Shown here: positions 27,951-38,639 of the stretch, one piece after another
How positions within the stretch are numbered: the stretch's first letter is position 1
Layout: every line of letters starts with the position of its first letter
Origin: Allacma fusca
Taxonomy: Eukaryota > Arthropoda > Collembola > Symphypleona > Sminthuridae
Direction: 5' to 3'
DNA length: 64,000 nucleotides
Assembly (NCBI GenBank): GCA_947179485.1
Contig: OX359249.1
Coordinates: 37,868,250 to 37,932,249 of the forward strand
The notes under the pieces: model-generated
The model's database searches: none
The model's input: only the letters and a program-made list of their open reading frames with translations
What the model was told of the DNA's origin: nothing
Made by a program: the position numbers and the translations under genes

Positions 27951-28193
27951 ATGCTTGAGATCCCTTTTGATGTTCCCCGTAACAATTTATCGGTCAGTTT
28001 GGCAAAGCCTGTCAAAGTAGAAGCACTTCAACTGAAATTTGGTATTTACAAAAAAAAATCACTATCACAGAAGCAAACTGTTTTGCTGATAAGGTCTAGA
28101 ATCATTGGACACCCTGGTTGCAATAATTGTCAAGTTTGTTTTTTTTTACACTACTCTAAAATTGTACAATCTTGTATTATTGTTCAAAAATGA
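27951..28193 (+). CDS. Hypothetical 80-aa open frame, unsupported function
   Basis: An ATG-initiated frame beginning MLEIPFDVPRNNLSVSLAKP whose first 30 residues look like ordinary protein. After about 31 codons a possible donor (TTTG|GTATTT) appears, and the rest is low-complexity and T-rich, so only the first part could be an exon. No homologue is recognised and no neighbouring exon was found. It may be chance. Confidence 0.2.
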   Translation: MLEIPFDVPRNNLSVSLAKPVKVEALQLKFGIYKKKSLSQKQTVLLIRSRIIGHPGCNNCQVCFFLHYSKIVQSCIIVQK

Positions 28194-29013
28194 GTTTAAA
28201 AAAAATTAATAGTAATAATTAATAAGCATATAATTTAACATAATATTTATTTCGTACTATTTCCAAAATTGGCACGTTGGCTTATTGTTTCTGTATAGAA
28301 TATTGTATTCATTGGCATTGACATTTTATTTCGTTCACGAGCTTTTTTGATATACTTACTCGACGTTAATGTAATAATAATTATATAGTTAAACTGGTAT
28401 TGGGGTCCTCACAGATGAAACTTTGTCATTTCGTGGGTTATTCATTTCAGATATGAAGTGTACATTGGAATGAGTTGGGACTGGAAGCGTGGTTTAGATG
28501 AAAACAAAATAACACTTGATAAATAATAATAATTATTAGAGTATGCACTGGAAGAGGGATAGATACAAAAGTTTTGGTACGGTGAGGTGAGGTAAATCGG
28601 GTTATCGGGTATCCTTATCCCTATTCAAAGCGTGTGTCTCTCACAGGAACAGAACAGAGGAATGGTAACAAGGGTTTAAGGTGAATTTGAAAAGTTTGCA
28701 ATTGGTATATGCTCTCTCTCCGTACTACTCAGGGGTATATGCGCTCAAGTCTACTCCATGACTGACAATGAGAGAGTCATTGGATAAGTCGGAGATGGAA
28801 GGACGGAGATATTTTTATTATTAGTGTCTATGTACAGTAAATCAACGTACACACATCTGTCTTGTATTAGCAACTCTATTCATCAGGTTCAGGCATGCTA
28901 CACGATGCTACGTCAACAAGTAGTGAAGAGCCACGTATGTATATGCATGTGTGTCTTCACATCAACATTGTCAAATACGGTATGAAAACATGGAATTTGC
29001 AAATAATGTTCCT

Positions 29014-29016
<3 letters not shown>

Positions 29017-29044
<28 letters not shown>
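29017..29044. repeat. (CA)n microsatellite
   Basis: About 14 CA dinucleotides inside duplication block B. The corresponding place in copy 2 (about 46940) lacks it. Confidence 0.95.
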
Positions 29045-29280
29045 TGAAACCATTTCTTAATTTCCAAAAGTGGAAGCTTGTATAAAGACTGACTGGGAGT
29101 AGATGGATGAGTCAGGATAGAATAAAAGTGTGTACTTACATTACGTTAGAAAATAGTTATTTCCACAACTCCCATTCAACTTGGATGAACTGGAGCAGAT
29201 TTCGTGTGTATTAAAAAGCCAATATCATTGATGAGAATCCTTGCGGTTATTAAGCGGCTCTCGCAGTCAGTACACATACT

Positions 29281-29425
29281 ACACTTTTCCTATAAGGACT
29301 TTGACTACACTTTTATCCTATAAGGACGTTAGCTACAGTTTTTTTTCCTATAAGGACGTTAGCTACAATTTTTTTTCCTATAATGACTTCGGCTACAATA
29401 ATTTTTTCCTATAAGAACTTCGGCG
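29281..29425. repeat. Tandem repeat of about 34 bp, 4-5 copies
   Basis: Units share TCCTATAAGGACTTNGNCTACA followed by a T-run. Copy 2 of the block (near 47210) has a single diverged unit, CCTGTACAGACTTTGACTACA, so the array expanded in this copy or contracted in the other. Confidence 0.85.
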
Positions 29426-29995
29426 CTAGAACATGCACTATTTTTAGGAGCATTGTCAATCACCGCAATGTTATTTACTCTCCTGATAAGAGCATTCTAT
29501 TTTGGGGTTAAAATGGGCTTTAATGGTGCTGCTGTAAAAGGGGTACCTGTTCTGTCCATATGCATGTAGGGTAGAGGAGGCTATTTGTTTTGTTTTAGTT
29601 TTTGCCGATTGAGGAGAGTGGTGCAACATTTGATAGATAGAATAGTTGTGATTTAATGGTTTCGTTTCCTTCCATATTTGAGGAAACATCTGCTGCACGG
29701 GGAACATATTTGAAGTGCATGGGGACCGCAATTAATTCTGTTTGCCCAAAAGCAGTGGTTTCTTCTCAGGGCTGATAACTGCGAGCCACTCAAATTTTCA
29801 GTTGATCTCAGAGTGATGGTACTGATTTGACGCAGGTTGGATTCTGTCGTATGGTGTTTGATTTATTTATTTTTTTCTCTTTGGTAGGACCATTTAGTTG
29901 CGGCTGAAAAATTAATTCATGTAATGTATGGAGGAGTGAATGTGAGTATCCAGCTGGTATTTCAAGGAGATAAGCATGAAGGACAGGCAATGGTT

Positions 29996-31421
29996 AGATA
30001 CTGGGAAGTTACTATTCGGGGTAATTAATATGTCAGTGGAGGAAATGTTTTTTGAATTTGTAGGGGTAAACGCCTGTACTTTGTACACTGTGGATTAATT
30101 TACTGCATTGATGCAAGCTGGATATTCAGTAACAGTTGAATTTTAATTTGAATCACAGCAGGCCTGCGTAATTATTTATTTAATTGACGTATTAAAGAAT
30201 TTATGCGGTTGCTTTTTGACAGCACCCGTATCAGCCATTACAATAGTGAGCTACACAAGAAATGGAAAAGCAAAATATGTCAACCATATTGGACGGCGTG
30301 ACATCAGGAAGAGGCTGATGTTTTCCGAGAATTTTGGTCTCCGCCACCGCCACCCAAACGTTCTCGGTTGCTTTAAAGTAGTTTATGTTTTAGGGGAAAA
30401 AAATTAATTAGGTATCTTCTGTCTACCCGATTAATGCTCAGAAAAATGTAAAGCTAAAGCTACGTTGAAACATCTTGTGCGTCATAGTAACGCACTTCCA
30501 ATCGTTTGTGTTTATTTAAGCCCTTATAAGTCATGGTTTTTTGCATTCTCACTAAGCGCATTCTACTTTACTAAACTTGTAAACATTCCCTGGAAGCCCC
30601 GTGTACCTACACCAAAAATATATGCTATAATATCTACATATATATAATTGGTTTTATGTAATATGTGTTTGTGGAAAGCCGAATATTTATACAGTGAAAT
30701 CTGATTACAAGATAAGGGATTCCGAAAGGAACCGGAGATTTTTGTCTCGCTTTAAAATGATCCCTTATAATTAGTGCTCGGAACTAAAATGAGATGTGTA
30801 CCTGTTCCTGAACCTTTACCCAGACCTATGCAATATTTTGAGATCCAGTAATTTGAAATTCATTTTGAGATCCAATAGTATTTTGTATTTGGAGATCCTC
30901 AGCCTCTATTTTGAAGAGATGAATTTTTGAATGATATTTCTTTTCGAGTAAAATTTCAAATCGGCATTTCATTATTAATAGCAGCACTTAACTTTTATAC
31001 GGAAACACATGATGGAAACTTCATTTTGTGTGCAGAAAAATTAGAATGTTCGCCGCAATACAGTTCCCTTGGTAGACCGTGGCCTTATATTAGATGGAGA
31101 GAGAATTTTAGGTGTCACTTTAAGTCTTAAAACAGTGATGTAGGAACAGGGAGGCAAAGATTACAATGCACCCCTACATTCTACATTCCTAAAAACACCA
31201 GTACAACGTCCCTACAAATCTGTAGAACTATGCATAAGGTACAAAATACCCCTATTTTGTACTTGTATATCAAATTTGCATTAATAATTATTTGAACCAC
31301 TAAGTTTAATAAATGTCATTGCTGTATTTTATTGACCAAGCGGTACTACATTCATTAAACGCTTCCATCGAGATATTAAAGCACAAAAATAAGTTAATAT
31401 GACCTCGGAATTCGAATCAAG
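29996..31421. other. Gene-free stretch left of the retrotransposon
   Basis: AT-rich. A weak plus-strand reading at about 30216-30407 has no ATG and no recognisable homologue. Nothing else was supported. Confidence 0.4.
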
Positions 31422-31426
31422 GAGCC
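31422..31426. repeat. Target site duplication, left copy
   Basis: GAGCC directly abuts the left LTR and is repeated at 37910-37914 directly after the right LTR. Five bases is usual for BEL/Pao elements. Confidence 0.9.
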
Positions 31427-31889
31427 TGTTAGGCTTCGATAAGCTCCTCTAATGTTCACTTTAATATGAAGGACCAGCTGAATTAATATTCAGCAACAAT
31501 TATACAAAATAATGCAAGAAGTAATTCAGCATGTATACAAACAATTATTTACTTCTTTAATTAGCAATTATCACTTGTTTCTCAATAGATACAATAGCAC
31601 GGTGAAAAGACTTATCAGTATCGAATATGTGTAATCGATCATAGCTTGTCTCGCACTGCTACTAATACAGTTGTTACATGTCCACACTGTTTTTCCTTCC
31701 AAAATCATAATCATGACTTACATTATAAAGCATTGATAGTAATAATCATATGGCTTGAAGTAACATTATTTCAACTTTTTAAATAAAAGTTAATAACTTT
31801 TTCATTTAAAATTAAACAATATTACATTTTTTAAATTATTTACAATAATTTAACTCAGCTTTTATAATCATTCAATCTACTCGACAACA
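31427..31889 (-). repeat. 3' LTR of the BEL/Pao element
   Basis: 463 bp, TGTTAGGCTTCG through CGACAACA on the plus strand (TGTTGTCG through CCTAACA in element orientation). It appears identical to the other LTR. It is the 3' LTR because the coding frame runs on the minus strand toward it. Confidence 0.95.
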
Positions 31890-31900
31890 AACTCCTCCCC
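31890..31900 (-). other. Polypurine tract
   Basis: In element orientation GGGGAGGAGTT directly precedes the 3' LTR. This is the expected plus-strand primer of an LTR element. Confidence 0.8.
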
Positions 31901-31919
31901 GTAAGCAAACTTCTGCTTA

Positions 31920-34900
31920 CTAATTTCGGACGTCGAGTAGGCACAATTTCGAAACAGGTCTTCTATAAGTAGCTCCATTTGCAGTTCTGACATCTACAAC
32001 ACGAATAATGTTATCTCGACCTGGATATGTAGCAATAATTCGTCCTAATGGCCACGCATTTCTTGGCAATTTATCATCGACGATAATAACAACTTCATCA
32101 ATTTGTATATTTCGATGCTGCTTATGCCACTTATTTCGTTGCACTAATATTGGCCTGTACTCCTTGATCCATCTTCTCCAGAAATTGTCAGCAAATTTTT
32201 GAGAAATTATCCATTGTCTCTTCAAATTTATGGAAGCCGCATCAATTTGCTGAATAACTTGCGTATTCATTCCGCATAGTAAATGATTAGGAGTTATGCT
32301 TTCAGGGTCTTTCGGATCGACAGAAACATGCGTCAAAGGTCTACTGTTCAGCGTATGCGAAACTTCAGCAAATAAAGTTTGTAAAGCTTCTTGCCTTAGT
32401 ACCTGATTTGACAGAACCGCTCTCATTGCACGTTTAACTGAACGAATCATTCTTTCCCATGAGCCACCCATGTTAGGTGATGCCGGAGGAATAAACTTCC
32501 ACTTAATGCCACGTGTAACCAACTTATTGCTTAACTCAGAATTATCCAACTGCTGAACCAACATTTTGAGCTCATTGTTAGCACCCACAAGATTTTTTCC
32601 ATTGTCAGACCAGATGGTATTGATTCTTCCCCGTAAGCCAATCAAACGTCTTATAGCCATAATTGCAGAATCGGTGTTTAACTTTTCAGCCAATTCCAAA
32701 TGTACTGCTCTAGTTGCTAAGCATGAGAAAATTACCCCATAACGTTTCTCATAGCGCCTACCAACTCGTACTGAGAGAGGGCCAAAGTAATCCATACCAG
32801 TAAAGTAAAATGGTTTCACATATGGAGTAAGCCGTTCTTCTGGTAATAACCCCATTATTTGTTGAGTTGGATTAGCATTTATCTTTTTACATACAGGACA
32901 ATTGAACTGAATGGATTTAATCAGCTGCTTCAAAGAAGGAATCCAATATTTTTGACGCACTTCATTTGCAACTGTCTCTTGCCCAACGTGCATATGAATG
33001 TAGTGGTAGTGTTTTACAAGTAGTTTAGTAAAACCATGATGTCGATCCAAAATTACTTGATTACAGGCACCTTTATTTGTTCGGGATGTTAATCGCATCA
33101 CACCATCATCTACCTTGGGGCATAACAATCTAAGAGAGCTTGTTGAAGGTATTAATTTATTATTTGACAACGCCGTCATTTCCTTGCTGTAGCACTCCCA
33201 TTGAACATTTTGCCACCACATCTTCTCAGCATAAATTATTTCATCAGGATTTAGTACTTTAGACTTGTTTGACTTGCCCTTACATCTGGAAATGAATCTC
33301 ATCATCCATGCTGTTGCTCGCAATAACTTGACCATTGATGAGAACTTGTAAACATCAGGAAGACAGGGTCTTAATACAGAAGTCAAATGTACAAATTCTA
33401 AAACCTCATTAACTCCATCAGTATTGATTCTAGATTTCAACTTGAGTTCCTTTGGCCACGCATCAGAACTTAATTTTAGAAATGAAGGTCCATTAAGCCA
33501 TCTGCTAGAATTACTTAAATCCACAGCTGCCTCATTTCTAGTTGCTTCATCAGCTACATTGTCTTTACTTGATACCCAATTCCATTGCTTTACATCAGTT
33601 AGTTCATCAATTTCTCCAAGCCGTTGTGCTACAAATGTCTTGTACCGGTTAGAATCAGAGCGAATCCACCGTAGTACAATTTGAGAATCGGTCCACAAGA
33701 AAGTTTCGGCTATGTTTAAATTATGATGGTATTTGACGAAATCACCCATCCTGCTCCCAGTAACTGCGGCCATCAACTCCAAACGAGGAATTGTCATCGG
33801 CTTTAAAGGTGCTACTCTAGTTTTTGACATTAAGAACGAAACTCGAATGCCATCAACCGTTTCACATCTTAAATAACCAACAGCAGCATAGGCCATTGAA
33901 CTTGCATCACAAAATATGTGAAGTTGAAGTTTAGAACTGGAGCCAAAACCATACCACCTTGGTACAGATAAATTGATGAGCAGTTTTAGTTCATCCAGCC
34001 ACAAACACCATCTGATGTATATATCGTCACCAATCTCGTTGTCCCAACCAATTCCACTTTTCCAGATCTCTTGCAATAAAATTTTGCCTTTGATGTGGTA
34101 GTTCGAAATAAATCCGAGAGGATCGAAAATAGACATGATGACTTTTAGAACTTCTCGTTTAGTCGGAATCCGCTCATGTAACAGTATCTCAGAGGGTACC
34201 TTGTGGAACTTAACTTCGAAAATAAAGGCGTCACTATTTGGATCCCATTGTACACCAAGAACTCGTTCTACCGGATACTGACTTTCGCTCTTAATACATT
34301 TCATACCATCAGCTACAAGGTCTTGATCCATATTTGCAAGTATTTGTGGATGACTTGAAATCCAATTACGAATATTAAATCCACCAGACTTATGCACATG
34401 AATTACATCTTTGATTTGAGCTTTAGCTTCTTCAACTGTATCTAAACTGTCTAAATAATCGTCCATGTAATGTCTGTTGATGATTGCATCGGCTGCTTTA
34501 GGATATTCTACTTCCAATTCTTTTGCAGTTAAGTTTTTTATGTATTGAGCTTGAGATGGTGAACACACAGAACCAAATATCATGACAGAAAGCTCATATA
34601 CTTTTGGTTTCTGCTTCCGATCTTCTCCCCGCCATAAAAAACGCTGGGCTCGACAATCTTCAGGTAGAATCTTAATTTGCAAAAACATCTCCTGAATATC
34701 CGCCGAAATCGCCACAGCTCTCTGACGAAACTTGAATATAACTCCAGGAAGAGAATTGTACAGATCCGGCCCAGTAAGTAACTGACTATTCAAACTTACT
34801 CCATTGGATTTTGCTGCAGCATCCCAAACAACTCTTATTTTCCCAGGTTTATTTGGATTTACAACAGCAAAGTGTGGTAGATACCATGTCTTATTCGTTT

Positions 34901-37379
34901 CAATATTGGCTTCAGCAAACGTTAATTCACGAACATATCCTTTAGCAATGTGATCATCAATCTTGGAACAGTAAGCCTTAGAGAAATCTGCATCATTGTC
35001 CATCTTTTTTTCAATGTGTCGTAATCTTCTTTCTGCTTGGCTTCTGCTTCCGGGAAGAACAACGTCCTTGTTTCGCCAAAGCAAACCAGTCATCCATCGA
35101 TTATTGACACGAGTTGAACTATTTTCCATAATATTTAATGCTAACTTATCTTCTCGAGATTTAGCGTTCTCATGCTTATTCTGTACTTCAAGCGATTCAA
35201 GCTTAAAGTAACTTTTTACAAGATCATGTAACATATCATTTTCAGAATCTGTACAATAGTTAACAACTAGATCTGTAAGATCTTTACAAAAATTTACATT
35301 GCCGTGTAACACCCAACCAAGTTTAGTACGAGATGCTACAGGTGCATTTGTGGGGCCTTCTATTAATTCTCTAGTGACAATTAAATCAACATAATCTTGA
35401 CCAATAAGAATCTTTGGTGTAGCATTTTGATACACTTGAATGTTCAGACTATCTAAATGTGTCCACTTTTTCTTAATTCGAACAGTTTGTGGTGTTAAAT
35501 TCAAATTAGTAACTGTCTTAACATTTTTCAATTTAAACGTTTCTGTTGTAGATGAATTTGTTAGAGATAAATTTACTAATTTACTCCTCGCTTGTTTTGC
35601 CACAGTATTAATTCCCTTTACACTGAAAGTAATAGCAAGCCCATCTAGTTTCAGTTCATTTGCGACATCTTCATCAAGCAATGTAACGGTAGCACCCTCG
35701 TCCAATAAAGCATACGTATGAACTTCTTCATGTTCACCCTTCAGAGTTACCGGAATTATTTTGAGGAGTGCCTGACTCGTAGTTACTGTATTTACAGTAG
35801 CAGCTTCATCGTTGGGTACTTTGATATTATGAAGCAACTTGTGATGTCTTTTGTCGCAACCATCATGTGTACACTTCGTTGTTACCTTACAATTACTTGC
35901 AATATGGCCAACTCTTAAACAAAGCATGCAGCATCTGTTTTGCTTCACAAACTTCCACCTTTCATCAACTGTTACTGCCTTGAATTTTCTGCATCGATTG
36001 ATTGTATGTTTTGGTTTTTTACAAAATAAACATACAAAATCTTTATTACTTGATGTCTTCATTTCTTCATTCCCGTCCTCATCCTCATCAACCGTATTGA
36101 AAATGGTTGCTGATGACTTTTTCTTACTACTTTCATTGTTGATTGCTTCAGTTGTTGGTAGTAAACTCTGTGCCATCGCCAATTTCTTCAACCATTTGAC
36201 ATATGAAACGAGGTTATTTTCACAATTATTTTCGAGTGCATACATTGCCCAATAAGTTTTCATTTGGGGTGACATCTTTTGCAATAACTCTTCAAGCATA
36301 CAAGGGTTGTTGAGATGTCCGGAACAATTCATCCTCTGCATCGTTGAAACCATATTATTAATTGCATTATAAAATGTAATTATTGTTTCTGGCTTCCCTT
36401 CCTTTGGTGGTAACGTCATTTTTGCTTTGTTAATAAGAGATTTGATAATTTGATCATTCCTTCCAAATGACATGCGAAGTGTCTCGATGACCATGTCTAC
36501 GTTTTCTGGGAAACCTAGTATGGATTCAACAGCCTCTCGCGCTTTTCCTCTTAATGCTTCTTGCAAACGTGACATGTTTTCAGAATTTCCCAGTCCACAT
36601 AATTTTGTTGTATTTTCAAATTGTGAAATAAACATCAACCAGTCTTGAGGATTACCACTGAATTGGGGTAACTTACATCTGACGGTTTGTCTGGCTAAGA
36701 AATTCTTCAGTAAATTTGGTTGTTCCTCTGAGGACATAGGTTTATCCTCAGTGCATCGATTTCTTTCGGCAGATTGTTGTTTTGTTGTTGATTTCTGTTG
36801 AACGGCTTTATCCAACCACGATTCAACATCAGACCTCGCTTTTTCAGTATTTCCTCTTGAAAAACTCGTATCTGTATATGTGCTATTACAGTCTGCAAGT
36901 AACTGCAACTTCTTGGTAATAGTGTCTTCACGTCTTCTCTTTGCCGCAAGAACTTGCAACTTCAATTGCGTCTCCTCCTCGTCCAACTCCAGTTTTCTTT
37001 TCTCAGCTGCAATTTCCAGTTCCAGCCTTTTTTGACGTCGAATGCTTGAAGTGGAACTTCGATGAGAACTCCGATGTGAATTATCACCCGCGTCATTACC
37101 AGCTCCGACATTACGAACCGTATTTTGGATTTCAGACGTACCCGAAATATTAGGTTGGAAAGCTCTTACCACTGCTGCTGAGGTTGACGCTGTAGGTTTG
37201 GACACAATAGGAGTAGAAGCTGCCACAGAATTTTCCACCAAAGAAATGTCTCTATCGATAACACCAGAATTTTCAGCAAAAGAAATTTTGGTAGCCTGCG
37301 CTCTAGCTCTTCGTTCACATTGACGTACGCTTCGACGCTCTGTACCACTTTTTGCTCCTCTAGCTCCTCGACTCGACAT
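31920..37379 (-). CDS. BEL/Pao Gag-Pol polyprotein, 1819 aa, intact
   Basis: One uninterrupted frame from an ATG at 37379. Order: basic, Ser-rich N-terminus; a charged coiled coil (about 113-165); gag domain of the DUF1759 type (about 235-405); two CX2CX4HX4C zinc knuckles (C450-C463, C484-C497); an aspartic protease with LLDEGATVTLL (Asp560; Glu in place of the usual Ser/Thr); reverse transcriptase (about 835-1060) with SADIQ and YMDD (971-974); RNase H with Asp1158, Glu1201, Asp1231 and Asp1277; an integrase with an HHCC-type zinc finger (about 1458-1497) and catalytic Asp1530, Asp1592 and Glu1642; and a C-terminal DUF5641-like domain. It should supply particle, cutting, copying and integration functions for the element. 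The TAG stop is at 31922-31920. Every catalytic residue looked for is present. Confidence 0.96.
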   Translation of the reverse strand: MSSRGARGAKSGTERRSVRQCERRARAQATKISFAENSGVIDRDISLVENSVAASTPIVSKPTASTSAAVVRAFQPNISGTSEIQNTVRNVGAGNDAGDNSHRSSHRSSTSSIRRQKRLELEIAAEKRKLELDEEETQLKLQVLAAKRRREDTITKKLQLLADCNSTYTDTSFSRGNTEKARSDVESWLDKAVQQKSTTKQQSAERNRCTEDKPMSSEEQPNLLKNFLARQTVRCKLPQFSGNPQDWLMFISQFENTTKLCGLGNSENMSRLQEALRGKAREAVESILGFPENVDMVIETLRMSFGRNDQIIKSLINKAKMTLPPKEGKPETIITFYNAINNMVSTMQRMNCSGHLNNPCMLEELLQKMSPQMKTYWAMYALENNCENNLVSYVKWLKKLAMAQSLLPTTEAINNESSKKKSSATIFNTVDEDEDGNEEMKTSSNKDFVCLFCKKPKHTINRCRKFKAVTVDERWKFVKQNRCCMLCLRVGHIASNCKVTTKCTHDGCDKRHHKLLHNIKVPNDEAATVNTVTTSQALLKIIPVTLKGEHEEVHTYALLDEGATVTLLDEDVANELKLDGLAITFSVKGINTVAKQARSKLVNLSLTNSSTTETFKLKNVKTVTNLNLTPQTVRIKKKWTHLDSLNIQVYQNATPKILIGQDYVDLIVTRELIEGPTNAPVASRTKLGWVLHGNVNFCKDLTDLVVNYCTDSENDMLHDLVKSYFKLESLEVQNKHENAKSREDKLALNIMENSSTRVNNRWMTGLLWRNKDVVLPGSRSQAERRLRHIEKKMDNDADFSKAYCSKIDDHIAKGYVRELTFAEANIETNKTWYLPHFAVVNPNKPGKIRVVWDAAAKSNGVSLNSQLLTGPDLYNSLPGVIFKFRQRAVAISADIQEMFLQIKILPEDCRAQRFLWRGEDRKQKPKVYELSVMIFGSVCSPSQAQYIKNLTAKELEVEYPKAADAIINRHYMDDYLDSLDTVEEAKAQIKDVIHVHKSGGFNIRNWISSHPQILANMDQDLVADGMKCIKSESQYPVERVLGVQWDPNSDAFIFEVKFHKVPSEILLHERIPTKREVLKVIMSIFDPLGFISNYHIKGKILLQEIWKSGIGWDNEIGDDIYIRWCLWLDELKLLINLSVPRWYGFGSSSKLQLHIFCDASSMAYAAVGYLRCETVDGIRVSFLMSKTRVAPLKPMTIPRLELMAAVTGSRMGDFVKYHHNLNIAETFLWTDSQIVLRWIRSDSNRYKTFVAQRLGEIDELTDVKQWNWVSSKDNVADEATRNEAAVDLSNSSRWLNGPSFLKLSSDAWPKELKLKSRINTDGVNEVLEFVHLTSVLRPCLPDVYKFSSMVKLLRATAWMMRFISRCKGKSNKSKVLNPDEIIYAEKMWWQNVQWECYSKEMTALSNNKLIPSTSSLRLLCPKVDDGVMRLTSRTNKGACNQVILDRHHGFTKLLVKHYHYIHMHVGQETVANEVRQKYWIPSLKQLIKSIQFNCPVCKKINANPTQQIMGLLPEERLTPYVKPFYFTGMDYFGPLSVRVGRRYEKRYGVIFSCLATRAVHLELAEKLNTDSAIMAIRRLIGLRGRINTIWSDNGKNLVGANNELKMLVQQLDNSELSNKLVTRGIKWKFIPPASPNMGGSWERMIRSVKRAMRAVLSNQVLRQEALQTLFAEVSHTLNSRPLTHVSVDPKDPESITPNHLLCGMNTQVIQQIDAASINLKRQWIISQKFADNFWRRWIKEYRPILVQRNKWHKQHRNIQIDEVVIIVDDKLPRNAWPLGRIIATYPGRDNIIRVVDVRTANGATYRRPVSKLCLLDVRN

Positions 37380-37424
37380 CCTTCCGAAAACTTTGCAATT
37401 TATCTCAAGGTCACTGTCAACTTA

Positions 37425-37443
37425 GATCCGGTTCGAAGGACCA
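37425..37443 (-). other. Primer-binding site, tRNA-Tyr type
   Basis: In element orientation TGGTCCTTCGAACCGGATC starts three bases after the 5' LTR. Its complement ends TCGAAGGACCA, which is the acceptor end of animal tRNA-Tyr (5' strand CCTTCGA) as I remember it. The tRNA assignment is from memory. Confidence 0.75.
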
Positions 37444-37446
37444 AAA

Positions 37447-37909
37447 TGTTAGGCTTCGATAAGCTCCTCTAATGTTCACTTTAATATGAAGGACCAGCTG
37501 AATTAATATTCAGCAACAATTATACAAAATAATGCAAGAAGTAATTCAGCATGTATACAAACAATTATTTACTTCTTTAATTAGCAATTATCACTTGTTT
37601 CTCAATAGATACAATAGCACGGTGAAAAGACTTATCAGTATCGAATATGTGTAATCGATCATAGCTTGTCTCGCACTGCTACTAATACAGTTGTTACATG
37701 TCCACACTGTTTTTCCTTCCAAAATCATAATCATGACTTACATTATAAAGCATTGATAGTAATAATCATATGGCTTGAAGTAACATTATTTCAACTTTTT
37801 AAATAAAAGTTAATAACTTTTTCATTTAAAATTAAACAATATTACATTTTTTAAATTATTTACAATAATTTAACTCAGCTTTTATAATCATTCAATCTAC
37901 TCGACAACA
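37447..37909 (-). repeat. 5' LTR of the BEL/Pao element
   Basis: 463 bp, same sequence as the left LTR. It should carry the promoter and polyadenylation signals of the element; no TATA box was assigned with confidence. Confidence 0.95.
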
Positions 37910-37914
37910 GAGCC
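37910..37914. repeat. Target site duplication, right copy
   Basis: GAGCC directly after the right LTR, matching 31422-31426. Confidence 0.9.
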
Positions 37915-38639
37915 CATGCAAGCGTTCAGCGTACAATACATATGCGCACACTTAACACATCAAAACACCCTGAAAATACTCAAAATATCGAAAATGATTC
38001 AGATTCCTTGTTTTGAACATTCCCGACATTATGGGTAGGCAGTTCAAAAAATCCTTAGTTTATGTCAAAAATATCAGTTTAAAATACTATCTTGAAAATT
38101 TTCGAATTTTCTGTTGACGAGAAATTACTTGCCGATTTTTCAAGAGAACAAACATCGACGTATCTCAATAAATAAAGAGGCCGGTGTAAAATAAACAAGG
38201 CACAATCGAAATTTTGTCTGTGAAATGTCGATTTCAATTTTTCATTTCCGGAAAATAATTCATAAAAAAAAATATTTCAGCTAGTTTATAGCAAATTTTG
38301 TGAGCTAAAAATTCAATACAAAGTAATCACTGACAGTATTATAAGTTTCTACGGGGTTATATCGGGAAGCAAAGTTCAGTCCAAAATAGAAGTCTCCCAC
38401 ATTTTGCTAGCTGTGCAATGGTCTGTTTGGTGTAATCAGAAGCCCATAAAATTTACCACAATCTAATGTGATTTTTGTTTTTTTAAATAAAACTTGGAAA
38501 AGAAGTTATCTAAAAAAAATAGCTCCGTTCGTTTGACTGCCGTGAGCTTGTTTTTTCACATCGTCAACCCTTGCATGTAGTATTTGATTTCTAGCAACCT
38601 GTTATTTATACAAGGTCAGTTCCAGCCTGTAAATGAATC

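Larger units (their letters stand above)
28790..29995. repeat. Dispersed duplication block B (copy 1)
   Basis: This block recurs in the same orientation at 46732-47905 with many short matches in order, for example GAGATGGAAGGACGGAGA, TCTATGTACAGTAAAT and CATGGGGACCGCAATTAATT, and near the end GAAGGACAGG. Copies differ by many substitutions and indels. Copy 1 carries a CA microsatellite and an expanded 34-bp tandem repeat that are absent or single in copy 2. No conserved open frame was seen. Confidence 0.85.
31427..37909 (-). mobile_element. Complete BEL/Pao LTR retrotransposon
   Basis: A 6483-bp element in minus orientation. It has two 463-bp LTRs (31427-31889 and 37447-37909) beginning TG and ending CA that I could not distinguish by eye, a GAGCC target duplication, a primer-binding site matching the 3' end of tRNA-Tyr, a polypurine tract and a single intact Gag-Pol frame. 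There is no envelope-like frame. Identical LTRs mean little time since insertion. It lies in the gene-poor stretch between the cyclase flank and the duplicated mosaic and interrupts no recognised gene. Confidence 0.97.

Noticed and set aside
30216..30407. 63-codon plus-strand frame, partly protein-like
   Set aside because: No ATG start, no family match and no exon partner.
31427..37909. Endogenous retrovirus with envelope
   Set aside because: No envelope-like frame lies between the integrase end and the 3' LTR; domain order and wording are BEL/Pao.
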